DNA of 64,000 bases from Pagrus major. Taxonomy: Eukaryota; Chordata; Actinopteri; Spariformes; Sparidae. A model generated the notes under the pieces. That model was not told the origin of the DNA. It ran no database searches and saw only the letters and a program-made list of their open reading frames with translations. Location of the stretch: assembly GCF_040436345.1 (NCBI RefSeq), contig NC_133223.1, positions 6,051,847-6,115,846 on the forward strand, in the 5' to 3' direction. Within the stretch, counting starts at the first letter, position 1, and each line of letters begins with the position of its first letter. The translations under genes and the position numbers were made by a program. Positions 47,333 through 60,519 of this stretch are shown here, in pieces.

Positions 47333-47671
47333 TTATGTCCACACTGAATGGGGATAATTTATGAACTTTGATGGCACCAGCAGGAATGATCTCCTGTGCG
47401 GCTCTGTGAAACACCTTGGGAGTATGAGTCTTTGTCTCTGTGTTTGTCTCTCTAGTCGGTCATCCAGCTGCCTTCCAAAGTATTTAGAGGAGTGAACCAA
47501 CTCGACATGCTGCCCCAATACAGAGATCAGAGGAGGATTAGTTCTGCAGAAGTCCACAATTAGCTCCTTCGACATGCTAATGTCCAGCTGCAGGTGTTTG
47601 AGTCTGCACCACACAAAACTGTATCCAGCCATAGCCACCAGAACACTGCTATACTCTCCTTTCTCAGGCAC
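47333..47671 (-). pseudogene. LINE reverse-transcriptase fragment
   Basis: A 112-codon frame with LQLDISMSKELIVDFCRTNP, ISVLGQHVELVHSSKYFG and QLDDRLE. This is the region after the catalytic motif in fish non-LTR elements (usual form LNVSKTKELVVDFRRK). There is no catalytic YADD and no attached 3' end, so it is a relic. The clade is not assigned. Confidence 0.65.
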
Positions 47672-49369
47672 TTGGTCGGACCAGAACAGGACCCCCAGGA
47701 CCCCCCCCAGAACAGTTTGCCCAACAGAAGAACATTGTCTTTGATTTTTAAAAAATGAAATATAATAGTAATAATATAGCCACTGATTAAGCCAGTCTGA
47801 GATTTACTCTTTTTGGTTACTCTCTTTCTCTTCTTAGCTTCCTCCGTCAGTGTCCTTTAGTTTCTTAGTCTCCATTATGATGTTGGTAGAGGCTGCTGAG
47901 TCTGGTTCAGCTGTCTGCTTGCCCTTCTGGTGCCCATACCGGTGCTGCTCCTTGCCAGCTTTTAAGACTCATAAAAGCTGACAAAGCCTGAAAACCTCCT
48001 CCTCTACATAGACAACATAAAAACTCAATGCATCATCAAAGTTAAGATTTATCCTAATGGGGGCATGAATGTGTATACCAAATTTTAAGGCATCCATTCA
48101 ATAGCTGTCAGACATTTGAACCAGAAACACAAATCTGGACCTGATGTTGGAGCTTGAGGAAAAGTGATCACCAGATTCATTGGGATACATCGTCTGGAAA
48201 CCATGTCTATATAACATTATGTGCCAATCTATCCAGTAGATTTTGATATGCTGTATTTCACAGAGTTAGTGAAAACCTTGACATTGAACTCAGCAGGATT
48301 TTACCTCAGGGCACCACAGACAGTTGTCATGAAATAATTATAAGTAAGGTTCAGGAACAAGACTATGTCACTCTCACTAATTCAGCCACATGTACCTCAC
48401 TAGTTCAATCTACTGTGAAGATCTTAGATTGTGTACTTTATGGATTATGAGCTGGTTCTCAACCCCTCGGACAATTGTCTGTTTGATGATCAATCCATGT
48501 TCTCAGAATCTCCCCCCATCCATCATCATCTCCATTCTGACACAACTAGCCACCAAGCTATCACGTCTATTATTCCCTACTCTTCATAAGTAGCTCTGTA
48601 CACCACTGAACCCACACAGAGGTTGTAGCTGCCATTGCCATCCTTCGGGAGAAAGTTGATCTTCAAGTTTTTACAGCTCTTCATGGCCACCACCACTCCA
48701 AACAGCTTGTCACTTCTGGGGATCCTACCCAGCACCACCCACACGCAGCACACTGATGACATCACCACATAACCTACTACAGTGGAGCAGCAAACCAGGT
48801 CATATCTCCCAAGGTGCCTTCTCTCCACATCTCTTATTTGTCTAATGTGTTTCCTCTTTTCTGTCAACCCTGTGTCCACAGGCTGCAAAATGGACCCTTG
48901 TACATAAAGCCTTCCATCCCAGCATCCTTTCTTCTACACTTCCTCAAGTGGCTAACATAACTCTGTTAGCCCACTTCTGCAGCTAATCCTGTTGTTCGTA
49001 TTGCCACAGCCACAATGAGACATGAGGACCTTTTCTGTCCTTGTTCCCCTTCCTCCCCAATAACCATATGTTTTTTGTATTCCTGCAGCATTTCTCTCTG
49101 TCTCCCCCTAATTTACCCCATGACCATCAATAATTTCATTTTGGCAGGGCTCTTCACACTTAACCATTGAATGTGTCATCGCAAACCTGCTACCCCACCC
49201 TTTCGCCCCACCTGCATGCACTCCTTCTGTGTATTCCAGGCTTGGACCTACTGCACCTCCTCCACCCATTGCTCCTAAACATGCACTCATCAGCTCACAG
49301 TCTGATCCCAAGGACATAGACAAGTCTCGTCTCTGACCATGCTGTTATCTTACAATGTCCATTGGCATA
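47672..49369. other. Intergenic, no gene seen
   Basis: No supported gene. The part near 48050-48120 (GGGGCATGAATGTGTATACC) resembles common fish dispersed repeat. The minus-strand frame at 48577-48888 is not recognised. Confidence 0.4.
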
Positions 49370-51490
49370 AACAAATGGAAGTCCACTTTGAAACCCCATC
49401 CTGATCGGTGTTTCGGTTCAACACAAGACTATGTTAACTGACAACCTTCAGCCAAATGCGTCTGTGGTTGTCGTAGCTACAACTGATGTTGAAAACAGGA
49501 AGAGAAGACGTAGCTGTCCTCGGATATGCCTCTTGTTCAGGTTTTCTCTGTGCAAAACATATCTGATCCATGGTTGGGCTGTTTGAGGAAACATGTCTAA
49601 CCCTCAGTTGCTGTATCAGCATTGCTGTCTGTTACAGAAGACGTTGTAAACAAGAAAAGGGAGCGTTGCTCTTCCTGTGAATGTGTATCTCTAATAAACC
49701 TTTATTAAATACACTTACTCATCCTTGCTTCCTGTTTGAGTAATCATGCATCACATAGAAGAACTATGGAACCCTTTTAAATGAAAAAGAAAAAAAATTA
49801 CAGGAGTCGAACTCATACTCATTGAAGGAAAAGAACTCCAGCGTGGTAACCGATCCACCACACCAAAAAGACCACACTAGTGATTCTAGGCATAGCCTAT
49901 CTCACTCCTCACAGCCACCTCTTGGACGCAGAAGGTGGCTAGATCAACTTGTTACCACAATGTCTACACACCATTTTGGTACTATGATGGTTTCTAACAC
50001 AAATAAGCAGCCGTTTGAAAACATTTAATTCAAAACTTAGTGTTGCCACAAATAAATGCTGCAAATGTTTCTTGATGCAATTCTGGAAATGGTAAAGTTC
50101 GAAGAACCCCCATATGCCCCAAAATAATAAGACCAAAAACTGTGGTCCACTGACATCCCTGGCAAAAATACATAGGTGTCAAACTGTTAAGTTTTTATTC
50201 AGCAACAGGCCAAACTCAAATATGTCTCAGACAGGCCATAAAAGATTAGCAAAATGTATTAGAATGTACAAAGATTGTGAGTTACAAAAGTACAGATACA
50301 AGGCGATAGTAAAACAGAAGAGAGCAATGATCCATGGGGGCCCAAGGGTATGACAATCAATCCATTGTTTTCAGCTTTTCTTGGTTCGGGTCACAGTGGC
50401 AGCAAGCTCATGAGGGTATGACACTTGAGTCAGCGGTCAGACACGGTGTCACGTGCAGGCAGGACACAAAAACTCATGCTCTAAGCTGGGTTTCCCCGCA
50501 CACACCCAGTGGAACCATAAGAGGCATGCTGTGCATTCAATCTGAAAGAAGATATGTAAATCAGATTTTTAGAAATAAGACATCCACACTTCATGTAAAG
50601 AACTTAAAAGTCTTCCTACCCAATTATCCACAGGTGTCTCTGAAGGGTCCCTGTCTCTGGTGTCCCTTCTCCCGTCCCTACTTTGGATACATGGCTTTTT
50701 ACAGACAGTACTTTTAAATAGTTACAAAAATGGCAGTAATTAAATTGCACTTACAACTAAAGTCCAGTGTCGTTCAGCCCCAATGAGAATGTCCCACTCC
50801 GATACGTTAAGCTGCAAGTGAGAATTTCAGATTTAAGATGTGTTGTGAACACGTGAAAACAACTATTATTCTTACCATTTTCATCCCCCTTGATGTGCCA
50901 TTCCAAATTGATATCATTTCAGGAGTCAATGACTCAGACCTTTGCTGGAACAGTTTGACCAGTTGAAGATCCATTTAAAATCTGCACAAACAACATCTTA
51001 ATTATTAACTTGCATATCAAGGAGGACAAATCTGAAACAACTCACAAAACTCACCTCACTCACCAATTCAACTCCGGTAATTTCTTTTTTCTTTTTCGTT
51101 TAAAAGGGTTAAATAGTTCTTCTGTGTGATGCATGTTTACATTAACAGGAAGCAAAGACGAGTAAGTGTATTTAATAAAGGTTTATTAGAGATACACATT
51201 CACAGGAAGAGCAACTTTCCCTTTTCCTGTTTACAACATCTCCCGTACCAGCCAGCAACGCTGATACAGCGACTAAGTGCTAGACACGTTTCCTCAAACA
51301 GCAGCCCAACCACGGATCAGGTATGTTTTGCACAGAGAAAACCTGAACAAAGAGGCATATCTGAGGACAGCCACGTCTTCTCTTCCTGTTTTCAACATCC
51401 GTTGTAGCTACGACAACCACAGAAGCAGTCGGCTGAAGGTCGCCAGTTAACATAGTCACGTCATCATCCGAAACACTGGCAGTTAGTCCA
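49370..51490. repeat. Foldback element with arms of about 0.4 kb
   Basis: 49370-49815 is the inverted counterpart of 51072-51490. Shared blocks are GACTATGTTAACTG, CAACCTTCAGCC/CGACCTTCAGCC, AACCTGAACAAGAGGCATAT, CAGGAAGAGCAAC and AATAAACCTTTATTAAATAC with their complements. The 1.25 kb between has a frame at 50334-50717 without a recognised domain. No transposase was found, so this is a non-autonomous inverted-repeat element or two opposed copies of one repeat. Confidence 0.7.
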
Positions 51491-54400
51491 CTTCCACATT
51501 CATTGTTTCACCTTGGTTTCCACCCAGACGTCGAGGTCATCACAACATCTTCATTCACTTGTCACAATCTCCAGTCCACACATGCTGAGTCGATACAGTC
51601 GGCAGACTGCATGCCAAAAAAGTCAGCTTACAGGCTGGACACACTGGATGCGTGTGCAGCACTGCTGCGTGGCGTTACCTCTCACGCTGACACTAGATGC
51701 CTGAGATGCACGTGGCTGCAGCGTCTTGCCTATTTTTACAGCGACACGGGTGCGGTTCTTGGTAAAGATCACCCTGAAAACTACCTAGACAGTCATATGG
51801 ACATCATACCAGCATTTTAAGACAGTTTTAATCTCTGTATGTTTAGAATATGTCACAGACATGAAGAGAATTCTCGCCCTCGCTCCCTCCTGTTCCCCCT
51901 TCAGCTGTCTCGCTCTCTCAAGGGGGGTAAAGGAAAATCACGTCATCATATTCATCAATAATTATCAAAGGCAAACTCCATGTAAACAGATAGGGCAGGC
52001 AGGAGCTGCGCTGCCACGCCGCCGATGTACCAAGCATCAGCTTCTGTCTCTGCTTGCACACCTAAAGTTCACCATCATCCTTCAATGTTGATCCTTGATC
52101 CCCCTCAGTGTCCCTGTGTTCAACCTTTCCAACCCTCCATGACTACATCATCATGGACGAATCCTGCAAATTGGAGTTGGGATTGTGGCAAAACTTCTTT
52201 TCCTCTTGGAACAACCTTTCTTTTTATCTATCACAACCACATTATTGTAGACCAACGCAGCACCCTTAATCAGATTTGGAGGTTACTATGGCTGCAGATG
52301 GTTTGCCGCTGATTGGCCTGCAGAACTGTCCTCGCTCCTTATACTAACTTGTCACCACTACCCTTCTTTGGTGGCATGAGTGGTCCAAAAGGTTATCCTC
52401 TTTTATTCAGACAACCTCAATGCCGTTGACATCATAAATCACTACACATCATGAAGTTCATCTGCAGACTGACCTTAATTGAGCCCAACACCAGTTCATC
52501 ATTCCTGACTCACTGTTCTCATTCCAGAAATTCAAATCCCTACACCGGTTGCTCTAATCTCAGCCACCATTTTCACCTAAACCCTCAGCCCCTCCACCTT
52601 TTCCACCAGTTTTTGCAGGTGCAGTTTTGAGTCCTAAGACAACCTACCAACCAACTTTCATCAACAGCATATAAAGAACCAGCTTCATCTCTGGGCTACT
52701 TGCCAGCCACCATCCGAGTTTAATAGGTAACTATTTGACCACAGCCGTGGTGTGGCTGGATCATCACGAACCATGTGTGTAGCCACTGCCTGATTAGGTG
52801 TTGAAGAGTGGGTTTTGTGGGGAAGCATAGAAGGCTAGTCTCTGGTTTATGTTTAACCATGCTGCATCAAAACATCTGGAAAATGTCTTATATCACTTTT
52901 ACTTTATGATCTGATTAATAAAATAGCTCAAGAAAACACCACTCTGTACTAAGCATTGATCACCCTTTCTCAGAATTTATAGAATTTGAAGAGTTCTTAT
53001 TGTGGTTGCCATTACGTCTGGGCAGGGGCGTCACTAGGTTTTAAGGACAGGGGAGGCTTAGCCCCCAAGAGATGCACAGGATGTGAGCGAACGTAGCGTG
53101 CGAGCACAAAATTTCACAAACAGCTAACAAAGACTGAGAAATTATTTATTATTATTATTTCAGTCTGTTTTTTTTTAATACAGTACAAGAACAAACAGGT
53201 TTGCACAGTAACAGTATGTTTACAGTATTATCAACAAAAGTAAGCCAAGTACACCATTTTTAACTAACATGGCTACAGGCTAATTTGGCTTTTATGTATA
53301 TATCTTGGCTTTCTCCACTTTCTAATCATTACTCTCCTCAATAAAAGCTCAAGTTAAATAAGTCTTATATGGTGCACCTTGACTGAAATGTTTCATATTT
53401 CATATTCATATTGAGTTCCATAAAATTCCAAGACTGTCTGCATCACAAATGACTCTATCCTGTGAAATCCTTTAGACTCACCTTTCCAGTAGAGGTCTCT
53501 CCCCTCTCACTCCCTGTGCTGCTCTGCCCTGACTCCTACAGGTCAATAGGGGTGGTGGAGTGATTATTACTAGTGTAGTATTATTATTATTATTATCCAC
53601 TGATGATAATCATATGTGAATGAGCTCAGCTCCTGTTTCACGGTGTGCATCCATGCGTTAAGTGAGAAACACAGCTGATGCTCCAGAAGGAAGTCACCCC
53701 AAGGATAGTATATGATAAAAAGAGTGCACACATAACTCTATAAACAACCAGGGCCTTCACAATGCATTTCAGACTAACTAGCTAGCTAAGTAGCAGCATT
53801 CTTTTAGAGCTGGAATGTAACTTTTGACCGCAAAACAACAAAGGTGAGATGTGCGCAGAGATTGTCTATAGTGTGCTGTGCAAGCTAGGGTTTTATTTGT
53901 CAAACAGGGGCACTTGGTTCATTAATTACATGGGACTTTCTGCTGTTAGCTGGGGGCTGGAGCTAACTAATTGTTTCTACCAGCAGTGATGAATACTTAC
54001 TTTCTTGAAAAACTTTCTTATATCCATTCTTCTTCATTCACGTTCTTCTCCTAATGCTGTTCTAGTTGGCTCTGTGTGCTTCAAGGTACACACACGCTGC
54101 AGGTACCGAGTGCAAGCAAGGTCGCAGGGAAAAGGAGGACTGGATTTTCAGTGATGTGGGCGTTCTCTATATGAACAAGTGGAATGGATTGGATAACAAC
54201 GCACTGAAGGCTCTCTCTACCTTACACTATGAAGTGAAGGGAAACTGACAGATTACGATCATATTTAAGTGAATAATGACAGGTTATATGATTATTTATT
54301 TAAACTCATATTCTGGCCACTTTACATTGAATTTGTCAGCACTTTTTTGTAAAAAAACTCAAGTGCAAAAATCTCAATAATCTCAATAATTAAGCTCAAT

Positions 54401-55299
54401 AATTTGAGCACTGTGATATATTGCTGGTACTTTTTTGTGTTGAATTTAAAGGCTGTATGGGGCTTCTATTGAGGAGAGTAAGTTTAATTGAATTGTATAT
54501 TTGTAAGGATTGAGTGTTGTTTTTATAGCATCACTTAGTAAACGTTTTGTTCTTTAAAAAGTAATGAAGCTGAGAAACAACCCCTCAAAGATGGGCTGTA
54601 TTTTTATCTTTTTTAAAATGTACTCTTTTGTCTAACTTGTATAATTATTATTGAAGCCACAAGGAATCAGAACAAACAATGAATAGACCACGAATAGACC
54701 AAAATTCAAAAGTTGTTTCAAGTGGGCTGGTATGCTCCAAGGTTTTTCTGTTTTATTTTTTTTTTGTATTTCTTGAGGTTCTGAGCTGACTGTTAATTGC
54801 TGGCTCTTAGCTTTATTTTTGTTTGTAGGTGTTCACATACCAAATGGCTGCATTGAAGGCCTGGCTTGCACCACCAGTAAAGACACAGTGCCTTCTAAAT
54901 TCTGTGGGCACGGACTTCAGTCACGTATAAAATGGAGTACAACATTTTCTTCTGATGTGGATAATAATATCTGAAAAAACACTACTAGAGGTTGGGAATG
55001 GAAACTCAGTTTTCTTCACTCCATTGTGAAGCCACCACCACAAAAAAAAGGTTATAGTCCTGATATTTACAGACTACACGGTAAACCCAAGAGATGCTGT
55101 TTTTAAAGAAATAATGGAAAATTAACAAACCCCAAGTTGCTTCTCTGTTTCCACTCAGTCATTCTTAGAGAATATCATATTGTAGCATAAGAAATGTAAA
55201 GACACAAATGATTCACAGCATTTAATTACTCTTCACCGTGACATGTACATTTGTCTATTCATGCTCAGGGTCTCATTTCAGGCCCCATGCAGAGTGTCT
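51491..55299. other. Intergenic, no gene seen
   Basis: No supported gene. At 53034 CAGGGGCGTCACTAGGTTTT looks like the end of a hAT element with a GAGCGAACGTAGCGTGCGAG tract after it; its other end was not found. An ATT microsatellite lies at about 53578-53596. The frame at 51503-51820 (105 codons) has no recognised domain. Confidence 0.45.
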
Positions 55300-56440
55300 C
55301 TACAGTATGTTCGCCTCACAGGAGTCAGGCTGCAGTATCTTAAATGTAACTATGAGCTTAATTGATTTTCTTAACCAGGGATAACAAAAGGCATAAACCA
55401 CAGGATTTAGGCAGGAGTTAAAATCATACAAACATAAAACAAAGGCAGCAGATGAAGCATTGAGCAAGTTATCTTGGCCTGTAAGAGCAACACAATAAAA
55501 TGGGCAGAGACATATTAGAAACAAAACTACAACAACACCAAGAGTCCTGGCTGCTTTCATTTCAGATTTCTTTGCAGTTACTTTCCCTGATTGTGTTACA
55601 GCTGCAATATGAGACCGCATGGCACGAGCCTGAGACACAGCCACCACAAATACTCTCATATACAAAACAATAATAACAGTAATGGGAACAATGAAGGAAA
55701 AAGTGAGATCTGCAAGTCCAGCAATGTAGTTAATGAAAAATATACACTCTCCAATGCAGGAGTGATACCTGCCTGGTTCTTTCATTATATCCTTCAGGAT
55801 CAGACTTTGAAAAATTACAGAGCATATCCAACACAGACAAACACACACCTGAACTCTTTTTTGTGTGATTTCACTGGAGTAATGCAGAGGATGACAAATA
55901 GCCACATAGCGGTCAATAGATACGAGCACCATGGTTCCTACTGAGGCAGAGGCAATAACATATGCTAGATACTGATACACAGTGCACATGAGGTCACCAA
56001 GGAACCAGCAGCCGTCTATGAACATTATTTGAAAGAACATGAGGAGACCAACAAAGAAATCTGAGACAGCCAGAGAGAGGAGGAGGAGGTTGGTGGGAGT
56101 GTGGAGCTGCCTGGAGAGGAAGAACAGCATGAATTTATCATTATTTATCATATCAATCATCATCCAGATAATAGCATACAGCAATCATACAATAGTTTTT
56201 TATTCATTTATTTATTTTTACTTTGTTTTTGTCTATGTATCAGTTTAATAAATTAATGAATCACTACTTGAAGTGGGAGATGGAGATGATGACCAGCAGG
56301 TTAAGAGCTGCAGTGAGCAGAGCAATGAAGGACAGCAGAATGTAAATCAGCATGGTCTCAAAGTGAGGACGTATTGGCTTCCTGCAGGAGCTGTTGAGGA
56401 GTTGTGGAAAGCAGAGTTCAGTTCCCTCCAAGGTCTCCAT
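55300..56440 (-). CDS. Trace amine-associated receptor with Ala 3.32, Asp 5.42 and Asp 7.43
   Basis: TAAR-family olfactory receptor. Exon 1 runs 56440-56268 and exon 2 56110-55300, with a 157-bp GT-AG intron (TTCAA|gtagtg, ctccag|GCAG) and 327 residues. The start METLEGTELCF was chosen because upstream in-frame sequence aligns with the 22793 gene only out of frame. Seen: NSS glycosylation site, seven membrane segments, IDRY, ECL2 cysteine (HSCIGECI), and NSCLNPVVYAFCYPWL. The classical amine anchor Asp 3.32 is Ala (YQYLAYVIAS). Asp 5.42 is kept (LADLTFSFIVP). Position 7.43, normally Tyr, is Asp (LYDFNSCLNP). Since 3.32 and 7.43 face each other in aminergic pockets, the negative charge may have moved to TM7. 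Position 6.48 is Leu, not Trp. The frame is intact. Confidence 0.95.
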
Positions 56441-56500
56441 CACCAGAGAGAGGAGAACCTGCTGAGCTCTGGCAGCTTTTTGACCAAAGCTTTCCGTCAT

Positions 56501-57009
56501 ACAACTAATTTATCACTATCCTTCCGGCCCAGCCCTCCTTCCTCCTCACCTCTGCTGCTTTGTTCCTTTGAGATTGAAGTATTAGGCCTTCTTTGTTCAT
56601 CCTCCTCAATGTTGGTGACTTTGGTTTATGTTTATCTCCACCTCTGGCCATCTGCCAGATGTCACAGGTCAAAGCTGGCTGAGCTCAAGTGGTAAATGTT
56701 GCTCTTTGTGAGAGTACATTCTTGCTCTAATCTTTGTGCATTTGAGATTATCCCAGCTGGTAGAAATCCCATGAACTTGTTATTTCTGGAAATGTATGTA
56801 AAATTATCCCAAAATACCTATCCCAGTCTAGCCCAAAGTAAATACAAAGCTGTTGGTGAACCATTTGGAGTACAGACATGGTTTGGGGCTCTTTTGAAAG
56901 GTTATGATTTTGTACTGGGTTAGAAGAACCTAAATTACTGCTCAATTTTTTTAAATACAAAATGAGCCTGAAGATGACCTGTAATGGCCTCTGTCAGCTG
57001 GAAGACACA
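56501..57009. other. Upstream flank of the TAAR, no gene seen
   Basis: The first 150 bp share patches with the flanks of the 22793 and 42784 genes, so they probably include promoter and leader. Nothing else was recognised. Confidence 0.4.
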
Positions 57010-57270
57010 ATGGGCCCTATTTAGACAGTCTATGGCGGCAGTCTAAGGCGCAGCCCGCTAGTGCGTTTAGGACGTGTCCAAGTTCATTTTGCAAGTTGAA
57101 CAACGGATAATCTGCAAGCATGGCACATAGAGGTGGTTTTTCGACTCTGAACTCCTCATGGGTGTGTTTTTTTGGCGGAACATAAACCAAACCAATCTGA
57201 GTGTCATCTCCCATTGCCTTTAAGAGCCAGGTGCACCAGGGCCTGACACATATTAAACAGTAGTACTCAT
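57010..57270. repeat. Short dispersed repeat
   Basis: Starts GGGCCCTATTTAGACAG, continues with GCGCAGCCCGCTAGTGCG, and ends near GGTGCACCAGGGCC. This resembles a common fish MITE-like repeat that begins GGGCCCTATTTT. No coding content. Confidence 0.4.
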
Positions 57271-57798
57271 CTTCACTGAGGGAAAGGGATTCCTTGCCAT
57301 TTCACAATCATCTGTCCCATCAACAACTCTGTTTGGCTGCATATGAAAAGATACACTGATATTTAACTGAGGAGGAGGGGAAGTGCTGCTGCTGCGTCCC
57401 TCTGTGTGCAAGGATCTCAGTCCGTGGATCAGACGAGTCATAAAAAGTATCATCCTGATCAATAACCGGTGGGATGAGAGGGAGAAATACGTCCTTAATG
57501 AGGAAAAAATATTAATGACATTACCTGCAGCGACCCTCCAGCAGCAGAAACTACATGTGTATCTCTACATTAACATAATAATAATAATAATACATTTTAT
57601 TTGTACAGCGCTTTTAAAAACTCTCAAAGACACTTTACAAGAATAGAATACATACAAGAATACATAAAATCAAGTGCATGGTGCATAAAATCAAGTGCAT
57701 GGTGCGATAAAGGAGAAATATGTAGAAAAAAGAACAATGTATGAAGGATATGGATCTGTGTAGGTTTTTAGGGAGGACAGGTTGAGGACAACAGACAG

Positions 57799-60519
57799 CT
57801 ACGGGTGCAAATGAAAAGTGGATTTGAAGAGGTGGGTTTTGAGTAATGACTTGAAGGTGGATGAGTCTGGGCAGTCACGGATGTGTTTGGGGAGGGAATT
57901 CCAGAGGGAGGGGGCAGCAATGGAGAAGGCTCTGTCCCCCCAGGTACGGTGCTTGGTCCTGAGGCGGGGTGAGAGAAGGTTAGCGTCTGAGGATCTGAGG
58001 TTTCGAGAAGGAGTGTGGTGGTGGAGCATGTCCGTGAGGTAGGGAGGGGCCTGGTTGTGGAGGGCTTTATGGGTGAGTAGGAGGAGCTTGAAGTTGATTC
58101 TGTGTGGGATAGGGGGCCAGTGAAGGTTTTGGAGTACGGGGGTGATATGTTCACGGGAGCGGGTGTGGGTGAGGAGGCGGGCAGCAGAGTTTTGGATGTA
58201 TTGAAGTTTATTGAGGACTTTGGAAGATGAACCATAGTGGATGCTGTTGCAGTAGTCCAGTCTTGAAGTGATAAATGCGTGGATGAGAGTCTCAGCTGCA
58301 GAGAAGGAGAGTAGTGGGCGGAGGCGGGCAATGTTTTTTAGATGGAAGGAAGCAGTTTGGGTGAGGCGGCTGATGTGCTGTTCGAATGAAAGAGTACTGT
58401 CCAGGATAATGCCAAGGTTACGGATGGAGGGAGAGGGAGACAGGGTGATGTTGTCAAAGCTGAGGGAGAAGTTCTGGGTCGATGTGGTGAGATGTTTTGG
58501 GCCGATGAGTATGATTTCAGATTTGTCACAGTTTAGTTTGAGAAAGTTTTTTTTTGCAGCCATGATTGTAGTTCTGACAGGCAGTTTGTGAGGGTAGAGT
58601 GGGTGGCAGGGGTGATGGATTTTGTGGCGATGTGGAGTTGGATGTCGTCGGCATAGCAGTGAAAATGGAGACCATGCCGACGGATGATGGAGCCAAGGGG
58701 GAGTAGATAGATGATGAAGAGGAGAGGACCAAGCACTGAGCCCTGGGGGACGCCTTGAAGCAGGGGGGCAGTGGAGGAGGAGCAGTTGTTGACATGGATG
58801 AATTGTTGTCTGTCTGAGAGGTAGGATTTGAGCCAGGAAAGAGCGGAGCCGGTGATGTTGAGAAATGTTTGTAGGCGGGACAGGAGGATGGAGTGGTTGA
58901 TGGTGTCGAAGGCTGCAGTGAGGTCAAGGAGGATGAGTATACTGAGGTGGCCGGAGTCTGCAGAGAGGAGGAGGTCGTTGGTGATTTTAAGGAGAGCGGT
59001 TTCGGTGCTGTGTTTGGGGCGGAATCCAGATTGGAAAGGTTCATACAGTTCATGAGAGTGGAGGTGGGTTTGGATTTGTGAGGCGACAACACGTTCCAGA
59101 ATCTTTGACAGGAAAGGGAGGTTTGAGATAGGACGGAAGTTTGAGATGATGTCAGGATCCAGGCCGGGTTTTTTGAGGATGGGGGTGACAGCGGCCAGTT
59201 TGAGGGATTCGGGGACAGAGCCAGAGGAGAGGGAGGAGTTAATAATGATGGCGATTAATGGGGAGATTGTAGGGAGGCAGGATTTAACGATGGAGGATGG
59301 GATAGGGTCCAGAACAGAAGTAGAGTTTTTTATCTTGGTGATAATGGAGAGGAGTTCCAGGGGAGAGACATGGGTGAACTGTGACAGAGGTTGAGTAGTG
59401 GTGGTGGTGATGGGGGGGGTGAGAGGTGGAGAGGCTGTAATGGGGGGGGAAGTGCTTAGTTGATTGTAGATAGTGTCGATCTTAGACTGAAAGGATGCCA
59501 GGAAGGAGTTGCATTTGTTGACTGTGAAGGAGGTGAGGGTGTTGTCGCAGGGTTTGAGGAGTTTGTTGATGGTGGAGAAGAGAGTCTTGGGTTTGTTGGA
59601 GCCAGAGTGAATAAGCTGAGAGTAGTAGGTGGACCGTGCAGCAGTGAGGGCGTTTTTGTAGTCTGAGAGGTGGTCTGTGTAAATGTTGAGATGGACTGTG
59701 AGACCGGTTTTCTTGTAGAGTCTTTCAAGCTGGCGCTTACGGATTTTCATTTGACGGAGTTGGGGAGTGTACCAGGGAGCTGAGTGGGTGAAAGAGACTG
59801 ATTTGGTTTTTAAGGGGGCCAGGTTATTGAGGCAGAGGGACAGTGTGTTGTTGTAATGGTTGACCAGGTCAGTGGGGTTAAAAGTTAAAGGGGGGTGGAC
59901 AGAGTGTTGGCCAGCAGGTCAGAAAAAGCTGAGGGGGAGATGGATTTAATGTTCCTGAAGGTAATGTTGCGTTTGAGTTTTGGGGGACGCAGGGGGGTGA
60001 TGAAATCCATGATGATGGCCAGGTGATCAGAGATCTGTAGGTTGAGGCTGGAGAGTTTATGAAGGGTGAGACCGGCAGAGCAGACTGGTCTGAGAGGAAG
60101 GAGTGGTTTGGTTTGGGGGGACAGTAGATGATGGTGATGACCAGGGGAGTGGGACCAGGCAGTTTGAGGGCAATATGTTCGAAAGACTGAGCAGGAGGGA
60201 TGGAGATAGTGGATGCAAGGAAATTTTTCTTGAAGATGGCAGCAACGCCACCACCCCGTCCGTCAGGGCGTGGTTTGTCAATGTAGGTGTAGCCAGTGGG
60301 TGTGGTCTGATTTATGGAGAGGTAATCTAGAGGTTTGTGCCAGGTTTCGGTTAGACAGAGGAGATCCAGTTTATTGTCAGTGATTAGTTCATGTAGGATG
60401 GCACTTTTGTTGGTCAGTGAGCGGGTGTTGAGTAGGACCAGTTTGAGGTGTTTTTGGATCTGAGTCGAGGAGGGGGTGGCAGGAGTGCAGTGTATGGGGA
60501 GCAAGTTGTTTTTCTTCAT
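57799..60519 (-). pseudogene. L2-like ORF2: endonuclease and reverse transcriptase, frameshifted
   Basis: An apurinic-type endonuclease begins at Met 60519: LVLLNTRSLTNKSAILHELI, LLCLTETWH and GGGVAAIFKK. A frame change follows near 60090. The reverse transcriptase runs from about 59750: [67 protein letters not shown] and CYADDIQLH, with the catalytic Asp pair kept. A homopolymer of nine A (seven in the 16055 copy) near 58552 shifts the frame into the C-terminal part, which ends near 57799 after [18 protein letters not shown]. The defects look recent. Confidence 0.82.

Noticed and set aside
48577..48888. 103-codon minus frame
   Set aside because: No recognisable domain and no neighbouring support.
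50334..50717. 127-codon frame in the loop of the foldback element
   Set aside because: No recognised domain or splice signals; may be chance.
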